From: Planctomycetaceae bacterium
Lineage (GTDB): Bacteria; Planctomycetota; Planctomycetia; Planctomycetales; Planctomycetaceae
DNA length: 64,000 bases
NCBI GenBank assembly: GCA_028284145.1
Contig: JANQSH010000143.1
Location: forward strand, 25,395-89,394
Direction: 5' to 3'
Below the pieces are notes generated by a model that did not search any database, was not told where the DNA came from, and saw only the letters and a program-made list of their open reading frames with translations. Both the position numbers and the translations under genes were made by a program. Of this stretch, positions 1 to 8,592 are shown piece after piece (positions within the stretch are counted from its first letter, which is position 1; each line of letters begins with the position of its first letter).

Positions 1-8
1 CAGCGTGC

Positions 9-111
9 TAAAGCGTTTTACGCTTTCTCGTGGCCGCAAAGATCGTTGTTGAGCCTGTAATATCAGGCTCCCATGAACCACAATCGTCACAGGAAAAGAT
101 AAGCTGTTCTA
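9..111 (+). repeat. Interspersed ~103-bp hairpin repeat, copy 1
   Basis: First of two head-to-tail copies. It starts with a diverged end palindrome (TAAAGCGTTTTACGCTTT), has a central hairpin (GCCTG..CAGGC type) and ends in GTTCTA. The terminal TA is shared with the first bases of the next copy. It is the most diverged full-length copy in the window. Confidence 0.8.
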
Positions 112-212
112 GAGCGTATTACGCTCTTCCGTGGCGCGATGTACGCCGTTTGGCCTGTAAATAATAGGCTCCCACGAGCGAAAACCGTCACACGAAAAGG
201 TAAACTGCTCTA
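110..212 (+). repeat. Interspersed ~103-bp hairpin repeat, copy 2
   Basis: Near-consensus copy. It opens with TAGAGCGTATTACGCTCT, carries the inner GGCCTG..AGGCTCCCACGAGC block and closes with AAACTGCTCTA. It lies in tandem with copy 1, and the two overlap by the TA dinucleotide. Confidence 0.88.
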
Positions 213-549
213 ATCGTCGGGACTTCCCTTCGATCTCCGGTTTCCTCATTATCCGAATTACCATTGCCCAATGCAATTTTTAATGATCACTGCCCGTCAG
301 AATGAGCAAGAACCATACCGCTTTGGACCGGTTATGACTCAATCATAAATCACACAGACCACCGCGCTTGAGCAAAACAGTGGCAATAAGCAGAACAGTC
401 AAGAACTGAGGGCAACATGCTGATAGAAACCACACGGCCGGAAATTCACGCAAAACCGGTTATGTCGATCAGATGGACAGGGAAAGCGACGACAGCGACC
501 ACCATGCTCGCCGAAGGCTGCAACATCAAAGATGTCAACAGTTTTGGCA
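213..549. other. Gene-free interval
   Basis: About 340 bases between the tandem repeats and the 3' end of the HEAT-repeat gene. The open frames that begin here run antisense into that gene and look like shadows. No RNA gene, clear promoter or terminator was recognised. Confidence 0.5.
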
Positions 550-1683
550 CTATTTGCGCAGTGCGAGGGATGTCGCTTTTGCGTCAATTCGAATGCGAGG
601 CTCGGGATACTCCTCATGGAGTGTGTCAATCAGTGCGAGCAGCTCCTGCTTCTGCCCGTCAGGGATCTTTTGCGCCAATTGTGAGATCGCCTTTAGAGTG
701 TTGCCGACAACGACCGGTTCAAAGTCAGCCTTGTTCGACTTTGCCTTGTTCGACTTTGATTGTAACGGTTTCTTCGCATGTTCCACTGCGTCCTGCAGGA
801 CCTTCATGAAGACGCCCAGACCCAGCGTTGACCCACCTCGGGTTAAACCGATGGCTGCATTGACCGCCGTGTTGCGATCCGCATCGTCGAGCATGAAAAC
901 CAGACGCTCCCTCGCCTCATCCGACGGATCAAGACCCAGCGCAAAAGCGGCGAGTTGCCTGAAAAGCGGCTCTTCCTCAAACGACACCTCAACCAGTTGA
1001 TCAGTCAACTCATGCATCAGATCGTAGTCTTTGAGTTTTGCATGATTCCGCCCGAGGATCACAGCGACAGAACGAATGGCGTTCTTGCGCACTTCGACGT
1101 CCCGTTCCTTTTGCATCGCCCGCCACAACACGGGTAACACCAAATCGGGAACATCCATCAAGCCAAGTGTTACAGCGAGGAAACCCTGCTGCTGGATCAC
1201 CGCTTCTTTTTCTTCTTTGTTGCCCGGGATCTCATCCATCCGTTCGCAAAGCAGTTTAGCAAGCTCACCGGCCACCTGGCGATTCTGCGTCAACGGGATC
1301 TCTTCCGGTGCGCCTTCAACAACCTGGGCCACGGATTTCTGTTGCGAGACCTTCAGCAACTGTGCCAGGCCATTTGCAGCCCGCCAACGACGATGTTCGT
1401 TGGAGCTGCGGAGATCGGTCGTCAGTTGTTTCCAGTCTTGTTGACCCGATGCCAATTGGCCAAACAGCGCCCAGACGGCAACGATCGCCAGCACGATCAA
1501 CCCCGGAACAACAAATAGCTGAACGATAAACCCGGCCGAAGGAGGTTCGACCGGCGGAAGCTCTGGCAATTCAGCAGATTCGGAGGCAGATGAAGAAGAG
1601 TTTTCGTCCGTGGATTCCGGTGGCTGACCACCTTCAACCATCGCGTTGGTCGATTCGTTCTGTTCGGTATCGTGGCTGTTCAT
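550..1683 (-). CDS. Membrane-anchored HEAT-repeat-like protein
   Basis: A 377-aa protein when started at the ATG at 1683, which gives a Ser/Glu/Pro-rich acidic N-terminal tail (about residues 1-50). An in-frame open stretch runs further upstream, but its translation is basic and Trp/Arg-rich and unlike the rest. One hydrophobic helix (about 51-76) follows. The remainder is alpha-helical with repeated Ala/Leu/Glu/Arg patterns typical of HEAT or armadillo repeats, for example around RRWRAANGLAQLL and LAAFALGLDPSDEARERL. HEAT repeats usually serve as protein-binding scaffolds; no catalytic motif is visible. It is transcribed divergently from the lipoprotein gene at 2064. The partner is unknown. 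Confidence 0.75.
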   Translation of the reverse strand: MNSHDTEQNESTNAMVEGGQPPESTDENSSSSASESAELPELPPVEPPSAGFIVQLFVVPGLIVLAIVAVWALFGQLASGQQDWKQLTTDLRSSNEHRRWRAANGLAQLLKVSQQKSVAQVVEGAPEEIPLTQNRQVAGELAKLLCERMDEIPGNKEEKEAVIQQQGFLAVTLGLMDVPDLVLPVLWRAMQKERDVEVRKNAIRSVAVILGRNHAKLKDYDLMHELTDQLVEVSFEEEPLFRQLAAFALGLDPSDEARERLVFMLDDADRNTAVNAAIGLTRGGSTLGLGVFMKVLQDAVEHAKKPLQSKSNKAKSNKADFEPVVVGNTLKAISQLAQKIPDGQKQELLALIDTLHEEYPEPRIRIDAKATSLALRK

Positions 1684-2063
1684 CGAAAAATCTTGCCATC
1701 GGAGCCAATTGAGTTTTCCTGTCGCACGTCTTTGAACCTGACTTGCGATACAAAACAGTCTACGCAAGCGGATGCGCCGATTCCACCCTTGAACGCCCGG
1801 TATCCATTTCGAAAGGGTGTGTTGACCGCGTAAATCATCATCAGACATTCATCGTTCCGGTTGGCAGACGGGCAATGACAAATCTATGCTACGGTTGGGA
1901 GCGGTCGTGAAGTTTTCACGCATTCCTTCCCGTCGATGAATTATTCATCGATATGTCGCAATGGAGACGTCGCATTGGGATGCCTCGTCTGGATAGAGCG
2001 TATTACGCTCTAATTGAACAACTCTGAGAATGATCTCTTACCTGCGAACTTCTGGAGAACACA
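1684..2063. other. Divergent intergenic region
   Basis: About 380 bases between the divergent HEAT-repeat and lipoprotein genes, so both promoters should lie here, although no confident -35/-10 pair is visible. It contains the perfect palindrome at 1994-2012 that matches the end of the interspersed repeat. Confidence 0.5.
1994..2012. repeat. Solo terminal palindrome of the interspersed repeat
   Basis: TAGAGCGTATTACGCTCTA is a perfect inverted repeat (9-nt arms, one central base). It is identical to the first 18 bases of the ~103-bp repeat plus a closing A. The rest of the element is absent, so this is either a deletion remnant or an independently mobile core. Confidence 0.8.
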
Positions 2064-2600
2064 ATGAAGATGACCCACTTGTCGATGATTGCGGTTTTGA
2101 TTCTGGCGGGATGTCCTCAGTCGGAACCCGAAAATAACTCTGGTAAGCCAAATCCACCAGCCAACAATTCACCGGCAAACCAGCCGAAAGAGAATACTGC
2201 AGGCGAACAACCAGATGACGAACAACCAGCCGCCAAACAGAACGAGCAACCCAAAGAGAAAAAACCACTCGTCAAACAACGAACGCGAGAGATTTTCGAC
2301 AAAACCCGGTTGATGGCTGATGAGCCAGATTGGAAGGAAATCGAATTGGCTGTTTCCGCCAGCGATCCGATTTCGGCCGCGACGTCCTCCTTCGCCAAAG
2401 CCGCCACTTTTGCCTCGGCAATACCGTTGCAGCAATGGTTGAAGACCGAAAAAATCGTCAACGGTAAAGCCCCGACCTATGAACAACTTCAGACGTTCAT
2501 GGAAAAGAACCCGCGCGTCGAATTGCAGGCATTACCCGAGCATCGTCGGTACGCTTACGACCAGCAGCGAGCCGCCATTGTCGTGATGGAGAAAAAATAG
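2064..2600 (+). CDS. Secreted lipoprotein, unknown function
   Basis: A 178-aa protein with a short lipoprotein signal. The lipobox is ILAGC, with the acylated Cys at residue 17. A low-complexity linker (about 18-72) rich in Asn, Pro, Gln, Glu and Lys follows, then a compact domain of about 100 aa ending in Lys-Lys. The ATG follows a GGAG at an acceptable distance. Such linkers commonly tether a small domain to the membrane. No family was recognised for the C-terminal domain. It could be periplasmic or outer-membrane attached. Confidence 0.8.
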   Translation: MKMTHLSMIAVLILAGCPQSEPENNSGKPNPPANNSPANQPKENTAGEQPDDEQPAAKQNEQPKEKKPLVKQRTREIFDKTRLMADEPDWKEIELAVSASDPISAATSSFAKAATFASAIPLQQWLKTEKIVNGKAPTYEQLQTFMEKNPRVELQALPEHRRYAYDQQRAAIVVMEKK

Positions 2601-2745
2601 CTCAGTCGATAAGTGATTTGCTGTGTGGCAATGCGTCGGCATGCCGTTTGCATCTTTCAATGGTCAGCCCCAAATCAGGCCAAATTCGGTCCTGATGATG
2701 CGTATTCGCATCAATCGAGTTCCCTGGCTGTTGAGTTGATACACC

Positions 2746-3081
2746 ATGTTGAAAAAAGTGAACATCCGATTGAACAAAGCGGCATGGCGAGGGATCGTCA
2801 TTTTCGCCGTCACGATCTGTCTGGCGTTGACGATGCAGAGTTCTGCGAAGTCCGCTGAGTGGATCTACCAGCGTTCGTACTTCACGCACGATCTGCCACC
2901 GGCATTTGCACGGAAATATCCGATTCCGGAAAGCCGCTCGGCATATCGGCCTGCCTATGTAGGAAACGGTCCCGGCTTCTCGATTCGTGGTGGTTACCGC
3001 TACAACAATTATACTCTGCGAAGTGGCAGCAGTACCGACACAACGATCTTCCGCAAAAACTGGGTTGAGATTACGCCGTAA
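2746..3081 (+). CDS. Small secreted protein, unknown function
   Basis: A 111-aa protein with a basic N-terminus (KKVNIRLNK), a hydrophobic segment (about 16-32) and a likely signal-peptidase site near AKSAEW. The mature part is rich in Tyr, Arg, Gly and Ser and has no recognised domain. It lies 145 bases downstream of the lipoprotein on the same strand and converges with the membrane protein at 3120-3674. Codon use looks like that of its neighbours. It is probably a lineage-specific exported protein. Confidence 0.6.
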   Translation: MLKKVNIRLNKAAWRGIVIFAVTICLALTMQSSAKSAEWIYQRSYFTHDLPPAFARKYPIPESRSAYRPAYVGNGPGFSIRGGYRYNNYTLRSGSSTDTTIFRKNWVEITP

Positions 3082-3119
3082 TGTAACGCCAGGTTTGCAT
3101 TGCACGGGCAGAATATCGG

Positions 3120-3674
3120 TTACTTCGGAATACCAGTTTCCTTTCGCTTATCGCCAATCAGTTCCAGCTGCTCGATTTTGGTGACTTTCCATTCCCCGGC
3201 CTCCAGTCGCCAGGTGAAAAGCCAGCGAGATGGATGATGTCCACCACTCTGTGCCCCTCCCATCTTATAGCTGACGGTTGCGTTGGCGCGAAAAATCGAG
3301 AGCGCAATCGAATCTTCGTTGGTCAACTCGATGTCAACATCCGTGATCCGCAGGTCATCGTGCACACGTACCGTTCGTAAGGCCAGTTCAATTTTGCCCC
3401 GCTCCGGGACCGCCTGTTGCGAAAGATACGATTTGCACTTCTCCTCCTCCTGTTTCTGAAACGCCCAGACCATATCATGAATGTGTTGTTCGATCCGCTC
3501 CTTTTCGGTGACGATTGCCATTTCCATGGTAAAGATTCCAATGCAGGCGATAGCCAGTCCTCCCATTACGAAGAGGTATTCCTTTTTCTGGTTTTGTTTC
3601 CAGATCAAAAAAATGCCAGCGATGCCCACGAGACAGAGAAAAATGGGAGGCCAGGGGGTTTCCGCAAACCACAT
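3120..3674 (-). CDS. Small membrane protein with two N-terminal TM helices
   Basis: 184 aa from the ATG that gives MWFAETPWPP. In-frame ATGs at 3695 and 3734 are also possible. Two hydrophobic helices (about 9-25 and 34-52) are joined by a Lys-rich turn (KQNQKKE) and followed by a soluble domain. Its C-terminal half (SRWLFTWRLEAGEWKVTKIE) recalls SnoaL/NTF2-like folds; this is a weak inference. A repeat copy lies upstream at 3786. Function unknown. Confidence 0.7.
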   Translation of the reverse strand: MWFAETPWPPIFLCLVGIAGIFLIWKQNQKKEYLFVMGGLAIACIGIFTMEMAIVTEKERIEQHIHDMVWAFQKQEEEKCKSYLSQQAVPERGKIELALRTVRVHDDLRITDVDIELTNEDSIALSIFRANATVSYKMGGAQSGGHHPSRWLFTWRLEAGEWKVTKIEQLELIGDKRKETGIPK

Positions 3675-3785
3675 GGGAAGAGATTCCTTTTGCATTTGAT
3701 CGACGCGAATAAATTCCGCGCATCTCAACGACATTGTAGTAAAGTGACGTCAGTGTGACAGTCATGGTACAGCCACAGTTTCGCC

Positions 3786-3885
3786 AGAGCGTATTACGCT
3801 CTTCCGTGCCGCGAAAATCGTCTTTTGGCCTGCAAACACAGACTCCCACGAGCGAAACCGTCACACCGGAAGGGAAACTGCTCTA
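3786..3885 (+). repeat. Interspersed hairpin repeat, copy 3 (stop-codon donor)
   Basis: Full copy from AGAGCGTATTACGCTCTTCC to AAACTGCTCTA. The final CTA, read on the minus strand, is the TAG stop codon of the CPBP protease gene. Confidence 0.9.
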
Positions 3886-4647
3886 GGCGGCCATGAGGTG
3901 CACAAGAATGTTGTACATCACATGGCAGCCGACAGCGATGCCCAATCCGCGCGTAAGATAGACGACACAGAAGAAGATGCCCGCCCATGTGCGAAAACAA
4001 AACGTCATTATGGAAAACGGATCGCCGGAAACCCCAACATAGTGGGCTGCAGAAAAAAGCAGGCTCGTCAGAATAACAGCACTGGTCATCGCAGGAATCC
4101 GAGGCAACAGAAAGAACCGAAACGCCAGGTACATCGCAGGAAGCAACATTGCCCGAAACAGAAATTCCTCATACAGACCTGCACCGACTGATGTCAGAAC
4201 AACAACTGTATTCTCCGACGGAATCGCCGCCTCAATCAGTGAAATTGTTCCGGTTACCATACCAACCTGAACTTGCCCCAGGAGGACCAGCAACAGTGCA
4301 AGCAGCAGGCTTTCGACGCACATCATCGTCAGCGATTCAGAAGTCACACGGATGGGAAATCGCCCAAACAAATGACGGATTAACAGGCAGACCGCCACTA
4401 ACAGAGGGAGCGAGAAAGCAAATTTCACGCCACACCAGCCAAGCATTTCCTGCAACCAGACGTAGGCACCATTCATTCCCCCTTCTGACAGACTTGAGTC
4501 GTGAATCCGAATGGCGATCTCAAAACCGAGCAGCAAAGGGGCAAGAAACACAAGGCACGTAAGCGGATAACGAGACTGGTTCCAATAGTCGGCAACCAGG
4601 CCCTCGTCACGATCGACCTGCAATGCCAACTCAACCTGCGTTGTCAT
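3883..4647 (-). CDS. CPBP family intramembrane glutamic endopeptidase
   Basis: A 254-aa polytopic membrane protein with about six hydrophobic helices. The CPBP (CAAX protease / bacteriocin-processing, Rce1-like) signature is present: EEFLFR at about 160-165, FSAAHY with His at about 202, and CHVMYN near 242-246. These Glu and His residues form the intramembrane active site in the family. The start overlaps the end of the HD-GYP-like gene upstream by 17 bases, so the two are probably co-transcribed. The TAG stop lies inside the neighbouring repeat. The substrate cannot be told from sequence; members process prenylated proteins or peptides, or confer bacteriocin self-immunity. Confidence 0.9.
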   Translation of the reverse strand: MTTQVELALQVDRDEGLVADYWNQSRYPLTCLVFLAPLLLGFEIAIRIHDSSLSEGGMNGAYVWLQEMLGWCGVKFAFSLPLLVAVCLLIRHLFGRFPIRVTSESLTMMCVESLLLALLLVLLGQVQVGMVTGTISLIEAAIPSENTVVVLTSVGAGLYEEFLFRAMLLPAMYLAFRFFLLPRIPAMTSAVILTSLLFSAAHYVGVSGDPFSIMTFCFRTWAGIFFCVVYLTRGLGIAVGCHVMYNILVHLMAA

Positions 4648-5893
4648 CGACCGGCCTCGAATGTCGACTCAACTCGTGAAATGCAGGAGCGCGAATAACA
4701 TTCTGCTCAGCGACAACATGTGGCTCCGGTAATTCGCGGTGAGGTGCATCAACTCGATCCCTGGCCGTTACGATTCCAGTCGCCTCACCCAGCATTTGCG
4801 ACTCCGGCTCAAAATGGATCTGCTGACTCAGACGTTCCAGCATTCGATTCGTCAACCGGGCATCGATTTCCCCAACATCACGTGACCGTTCAACATTCCA
4901 TAGCAGACTTTTCCAACGGCCACAGGATTCGCCATTTGTCGAGCGTTTGCCGTCATTCATGCATTCAACAAAGTGTCCTGCCAATGAGAGCAATCGGGAT
5001 GTGGCATCCAGATGACACGCCTTCAGGCCACTGGGAAAGCCACTGCCATCACATCGTTCATGATGATTCGCTACAAGTCGCGGCAAGTGAGCCGAAAATT
5101 CACGGTACACCATCAGCCAGCCAGCCCCGATCCGTGGGTGGGTTCGATCGGCGGGAGCATTGCCCCCAAACCGTGACGGAGGATTGTCCCCAATCCGAGC
5201 AATGTCGGAAAGCAGCGCCGCCATCACGGTGCATTCCAGAGGATAGGGATTGATCGGCACGCAATCGGCCATCGTTGCGATCAGCAATGCCGTCTCGATG
5301 TTGGTGGCCAGATCAACTTTGGATTGATTCTCGCACGACAGCACATTTCCCAAAGTCGATGGTGCGACGACAATTGACGCAAACGCTTCAGGGCATTTCT
5401 GAACGGCAACCAGTAGTCGTCGGGCCAGATTTCGTGGTACCGCCCCGTCGAGAAAACCGGAGGCATCTCGAACAGTTTTCGCCAGTTTTTCAATTTCCCC
5501 CGGCAGATCAACAATCGAGGCCAGAAAGGACTCCCGATTTCGCCAGGCGTCATTCGCATCAGCTTGCATTTGTAAGAGATGCTCAAGCTGTTTCGTCGTC
5601 AGCACGCTCTCGTCAACACGCTCAACACGATTCAACTCCTCAGAAATCAAATGTTGCAAGCCAAGTGCGCGATGAATTGCGGCATTGAGACCGACGAGGT
5701 CAGCCGATTCTTGTGGAGTGCGATTGAGAAGATATCCGGTTTGTTGGCACTGCGATTGGAATATCTGCACAATCGACGCGAATTCGGTCCGCATTCGCTC
5801 CCGTTGAGTGGTCGGCACTGCCGTCCGCTCTGCGGCGACACATTCTCTCAGCGCGGGCAGATGGGCTCCTGTTGTATCTCCTCGATGGCGCAT
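4631..5893 (-). CDS. Degenerate HD-GYP-like domain protein
   Basis: About 420 aa from the ATG at 5893; an upstream GTG at 5992 is also in frame. The C-terminal half keeps HD-GYP landmarks: HPRIGAGWL, then NHHERCDGSGFPSGL, then a helix like the conserved RLLSLAGHF. The normal metal-binding HD of LLHDIGK reads LLSDIARIG, so the His is replaced by Ser, and the earlier HS motif is also absent. HD-GYP proteins hydrolyse cyclic-di-GMP. This one may be catalytically dead and act as a sensor or scaffold. The N-terminal ~200 aa is helical without a recognised input domain. It overlaps the CPBP protease gene. Confidence 0.75.
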   Translation of the reverse strand: MRHRGDTTGAHLPALRECVAAERTAVPTTQRERMRTEFASIVQIFQSQCQQTGYLLNRTPQESADLVGLNAAIHRALGLQHLISEELNRVERVDESVLTTKQLEHLLQMQADANDAWRNRESFLASIVDLPGEIEKLAKTVRDASGFLDGAVPRNLARRLLVAVQKCPEAFASIVVAPSTLGNVLSCENQSKVDLATNIETALLIATMADCVPINPYPLECTVMAALLSDIARIGDNPPSRFGGNAPADRTHPRIGAGWLMVYREFSAHLPRLVANHHERCDGSGFPSGLKACHLDATSRLLSLAGHFVECMNDGKRSTNGESCGRWKSLLWNVERSRDVGEIDARLTNRMLERLSQQIHFEPESQMLGEATGIVTARDRVDAPHRELPEPHVVAEQNVIRAPAFHELSRHSRPVDDNAG

Positions 5894-6213
5894 TTGTTCT
5901 GTCCCGGGCGAATGCGGTTTACATTTACGTGTGACGTGTCTGTCTCGTGGAAGTCCGTATCTGCAAGTCCAAAACTCGCTCTTCGCGGACACGAGAGAGC
6001 GTCATACGCTTTGCAGCAATGTTCATCAGGCGCCAGTTCCTCGAACCGGTCTCTCTGTTTCTCTATCGACAATTCGGGGAATGCGATTTGAAATCCGCCC
6101 GGCATCTCTCACGAATTGACCTGGAAAGAACGTTGCGCGCAAAGGAAGGGGGCGACCTGAACTCAGGCCGCCCACTCGATGAATCAAGTTGCTTCCAAAA
6201 TGGTGAAGCTGTG
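5894..6213. other. Intergenic region with a hairpin
   Basis: About 320 bases between the tyrosine kinase stop and the likely start of the HD-GYP-like gene. It holds an inverted repeat at 6149-6174 and presumably the promoter of the HD-GYP/CPBP pair. No other feature was seen. Confidence 0.45.
6149..6174 (-). terminator. Possible hairpin terminator after the exopolysaccharide operon
   Basis: An inverted repeat, GGGCGGCCTGA and TCAGGTCGCCC on the minus strand, with a very short loop and one mismatch. It lies about 40 bases after the kinase stop. No clean T-run follows, so termination is plausible but not certain. Confidence 0.4.
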
Positions 6214-8526
6214 TCACGAATGAATCGACACCGATTCGGACGTCAGTTCCTGGTCGGAAAAATAGTCTGCCGACCTGTCTGTTTCGTAGTATCCCGAGTA
6301 TTCCTCGCTGCGACGGTATTGGTCATCACTGGAATCATCAAAGCCGTTCGTTACCGTGCCAATCAAGTTCACACTGTGTGAATCGATCAGTTCAATCGTC
6401 CGGGCAACAGTGGCCCGTCGGTTCTTGTACAGCCTCAACATCAACAACATCCCATCAACATGCGGCGCGACAATGCAGGGATCACTAACCACCAGAATCG
6501 GTGGGGTATCGACAATCACAAAATCAAATTCTTTGCGGGCCGTTTCCATCACGTTGCGAAACGCGGACGACGAAAGTTGCTCTGCCGGATTGGTCGGCAG
6601 TACGCCGGAGGTCAGTATTGACAGATTGGAAACACTGGTTGACTGGACGGCATTCAACAGTTCGATTTCACCTTCGAGAACGTCCGACAGTCCAATTTTC
6701 GGATCAACGGCCAGCAGGCGATGTGTCGTCGGTCGACGCAGGTCAGCGTCGATCAACAACACCTTTTTGCCAAGTTGTGCCAGTCCGACAGCCATATTCG
6801 CGCTGAAGGTCGACTTGCCATCGCCCGGTTCGGGACTACTGACCTGAATCACTTTGGCATCGGTTGACTGCGAGTTGAGATACAATGCCGTGCGTACCGA
6901 TCGATACGCCTCTGCCTCAGTCGAGCCGGGACGGTGTGCGAAACAAATCGACGGATCGAGAGGCGATTGCGGCGATGTCTGCAATTCCGCGACATCATCC
7001 AACGCAGGGATGGCTCCGAGAATCGGCAGACCAAACCGACTGCGTACTTCTTCGATCGAACGAATGGTGGTATCCCCCCATTCCCGCAGGTACGCCAATC
7101 CAAACATGACCAGGGCTCCAAAGATCGCCCCTGCACCGAGGAATTTGAGATGTCGCTTGAAAACCAGTTCCCCACGGACGGGCGCGATTTGCTTCATTGC
7201 ATAGCCGTTGCTCTCTTTCACGAGATTCAACTCATTCAGACGATTGACGACCACCTGCCACAGCCCTTTGATGCGCGAGATTTCGTCGTTGAGCGACTTG
7301 TCCTGTGCATGATACCGCGTGAAGTCTTTGGCCAGTTGCGCTTCCTTGTCAAACAGTACATTCAATTCCGCATCACGAATATCCAATTGTGCCAACTGCT
7401 GCTCCAGAGATTGAACATAGGCCGTAATCATATCAACTTCTTCAGCACCAGGGGCGTCCTTTGGAAGTTGAATGCCACGCAATTGATAGTACGACTGCAA
7501 TGTGGCAATGCTCTGCCGGACACTGATGACGTCGGGATGATCTTCGCCGAAGTCACGCAGCAGTCGCTTCTCTTCCATCAACAACGGGATCAATTGGGAA
7601 TCGAGCGCATCTTCCCGTTGATTCTCGAGTGTTCCCAGAGATTGGCCCCGTCGGGAATCGGTCGCCATGAAGTGGCGAATTTTCGCTTCCAGCAAATGCT
7701 GAGGTTCGTTCTCATCTATTGACTTCCGAATCGCCTTCAGTTTGGCATTCAGTTCGGTTCGCAACACGAGGTTTTTCCGGCGTTCCTCTTCGATCGCCAC
7801 CACTCGTTCCTGATGGACGTTGGTGACATCTCCCGTTTTACCATCTTCACCTGGTGCGTTCTTCCAATGCAGCGGCGCTTCAGAGCGGAATTTCAGATAC
7901 TCGGCTTCCTTTTCCTTCAGTTTCTGATGCAGTTCCTCGTTGGCCTCTGAAATCAGCGCAATCAACTCTTCTGAGTGTTCCTGCCGTGTTTCTGAGAGAT
8001 AGTCGCGGTAGGCATCGACGATAGCCGCCACAATCTTCTTCGCGTCGTCCACCCTGGGACTCGTGTAAGTCAGTTCGAGAACGTTCAGAAAGGATCGATC
8101 GTGACCGGCACTCCGTCGCACCTGCAGATTATCGATAATGTCCTGGGCCGGGTCGTCACTGTTGGTGAGTGTCGGCAATGTCCGCAGCTCGTGTTTTTCG
8201 ATCGCCTTATTGATAATCATGGGGCTCATGATCAACGCGATGTGCTCAGCTCGATCGCCAAACGTCTTTCCGGCCGTATCTTTGAGTTGGATCGACTCTT
8301 TTTTGGAAACGAGGATTTTTGCCCTGGCGACGTAGGATGGCCCGAGTTTCATGTAGGCAAGTTGCCCCAGCACAAGACCGACCAGCATACCGAGCGCGAT
8401 TTTCCATTTGTTCGTCAGCGCGAGTTGAAGCCAGTCGATGTCCTGGATTGCCTTTTCGGAATGGAGTCCGTTGTCATCGGCGGGACCGGAATTTCGCTTT
8501 GCATCGCTTTTGGAAAGAAAACTCAC
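6214..8526 (-). CDS. Wzc-type polysaccharide co-polymerase / tyrosine autokinase
   Basis: A 770-aa inner-membrane protein with a GTG start. Order: TM1 near residues 40-60, a long periplasmic coiled-coil Wzz-like domain, TM2 near 455-480, then a cytoplasmic BY-kinase domain. Walker A is SPEPGDGKST (about 565-575), Walker A' is LLIDADLRRP and Walker B is FVIVDTPP. The tail carries a Tyr cluster (QYRRSEEYSGYYETDRSADYF), the usual autophosphorylation site. In the family, phosphorylation cycling controls chain length and export through a Wza channel. The likely partner is the SLBB exporter at 61586-63376. It is the last gene of the minus-strand cluster. Confidence 0.95.
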   Translation of the reverse strand: MSFLSKSDAKRNSGPADDNGLHSEKAIQDIDWLQLALTNKWKIALGMLVGLVLGQLAYMKLGPSYVARAKILVSKKESIQLKDTAGKTFGDRAEHIALIMSPMIINKAIEKHELRTLPTLTNSDDPAQDIIDNLQVRRSAGHDRSFLNVLELTYTSPRVDDAKKIVAAIVDAYRDYLSETRQEHSEELIALISEANEELHQKLKEKEAEYLKFRSEAPLHWKNAPGEDGKTGDVTNVHQERVVAIEEERRKNLVLRTELNAKLKAIRKSIDENEPQHLLEAKIRHFMATDSRRGQSLGTLENQREDALDSQLIPLLMEEKRLLRDFGEDHPDVISVRQSIATLQSYYQLRGIQLPKDAPGAEEVDMITAYVQSLEQQLAQLDIRDAELNVLFDKEAQLAKDFTRYHAQDKSLNDEISRIKGLWQVVVNRLNELNLVKESNGYAMKQIAPVRGELVFKRHLKFLGAGAIFGALVMFGLAYLREWGDTTIRSIEEVRSRFGLPILGAIPALDDVAELQTSPQSPLDPSICFAHRPGSTEAEAYRSVRTALYLNSQSTDAKVIQVSSPEPGDGKSTFSANMAVGLAQLGKKVLLIDADLRRPTTHRLLAVDPKIGLSDVLEGEIELLNAVQSTSVSNLSILTSGVLPTNPAEQLSSSAFRNVMETARKEFDFVIVDTPPILVVSDPCIVAPHVDGMLLMLRLYKNRRATVARTIELIDSHSVNLIGTVTNGFDDSSDDQYRRSEEYSGYYETDRSADYFSDQELTSESVSIHS

Positions 8527-8592
8527 GATTTTCCTCTTGATGTCAATGTGGCATGTTGTGGGGCGTATGTTGTTTCAGTATTCGTCACCGAT

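Noticed and set aside
6934..7722. Plus-strand 262-aa open frame
   Set aside because: Antisense to the Wzc-like kinase.
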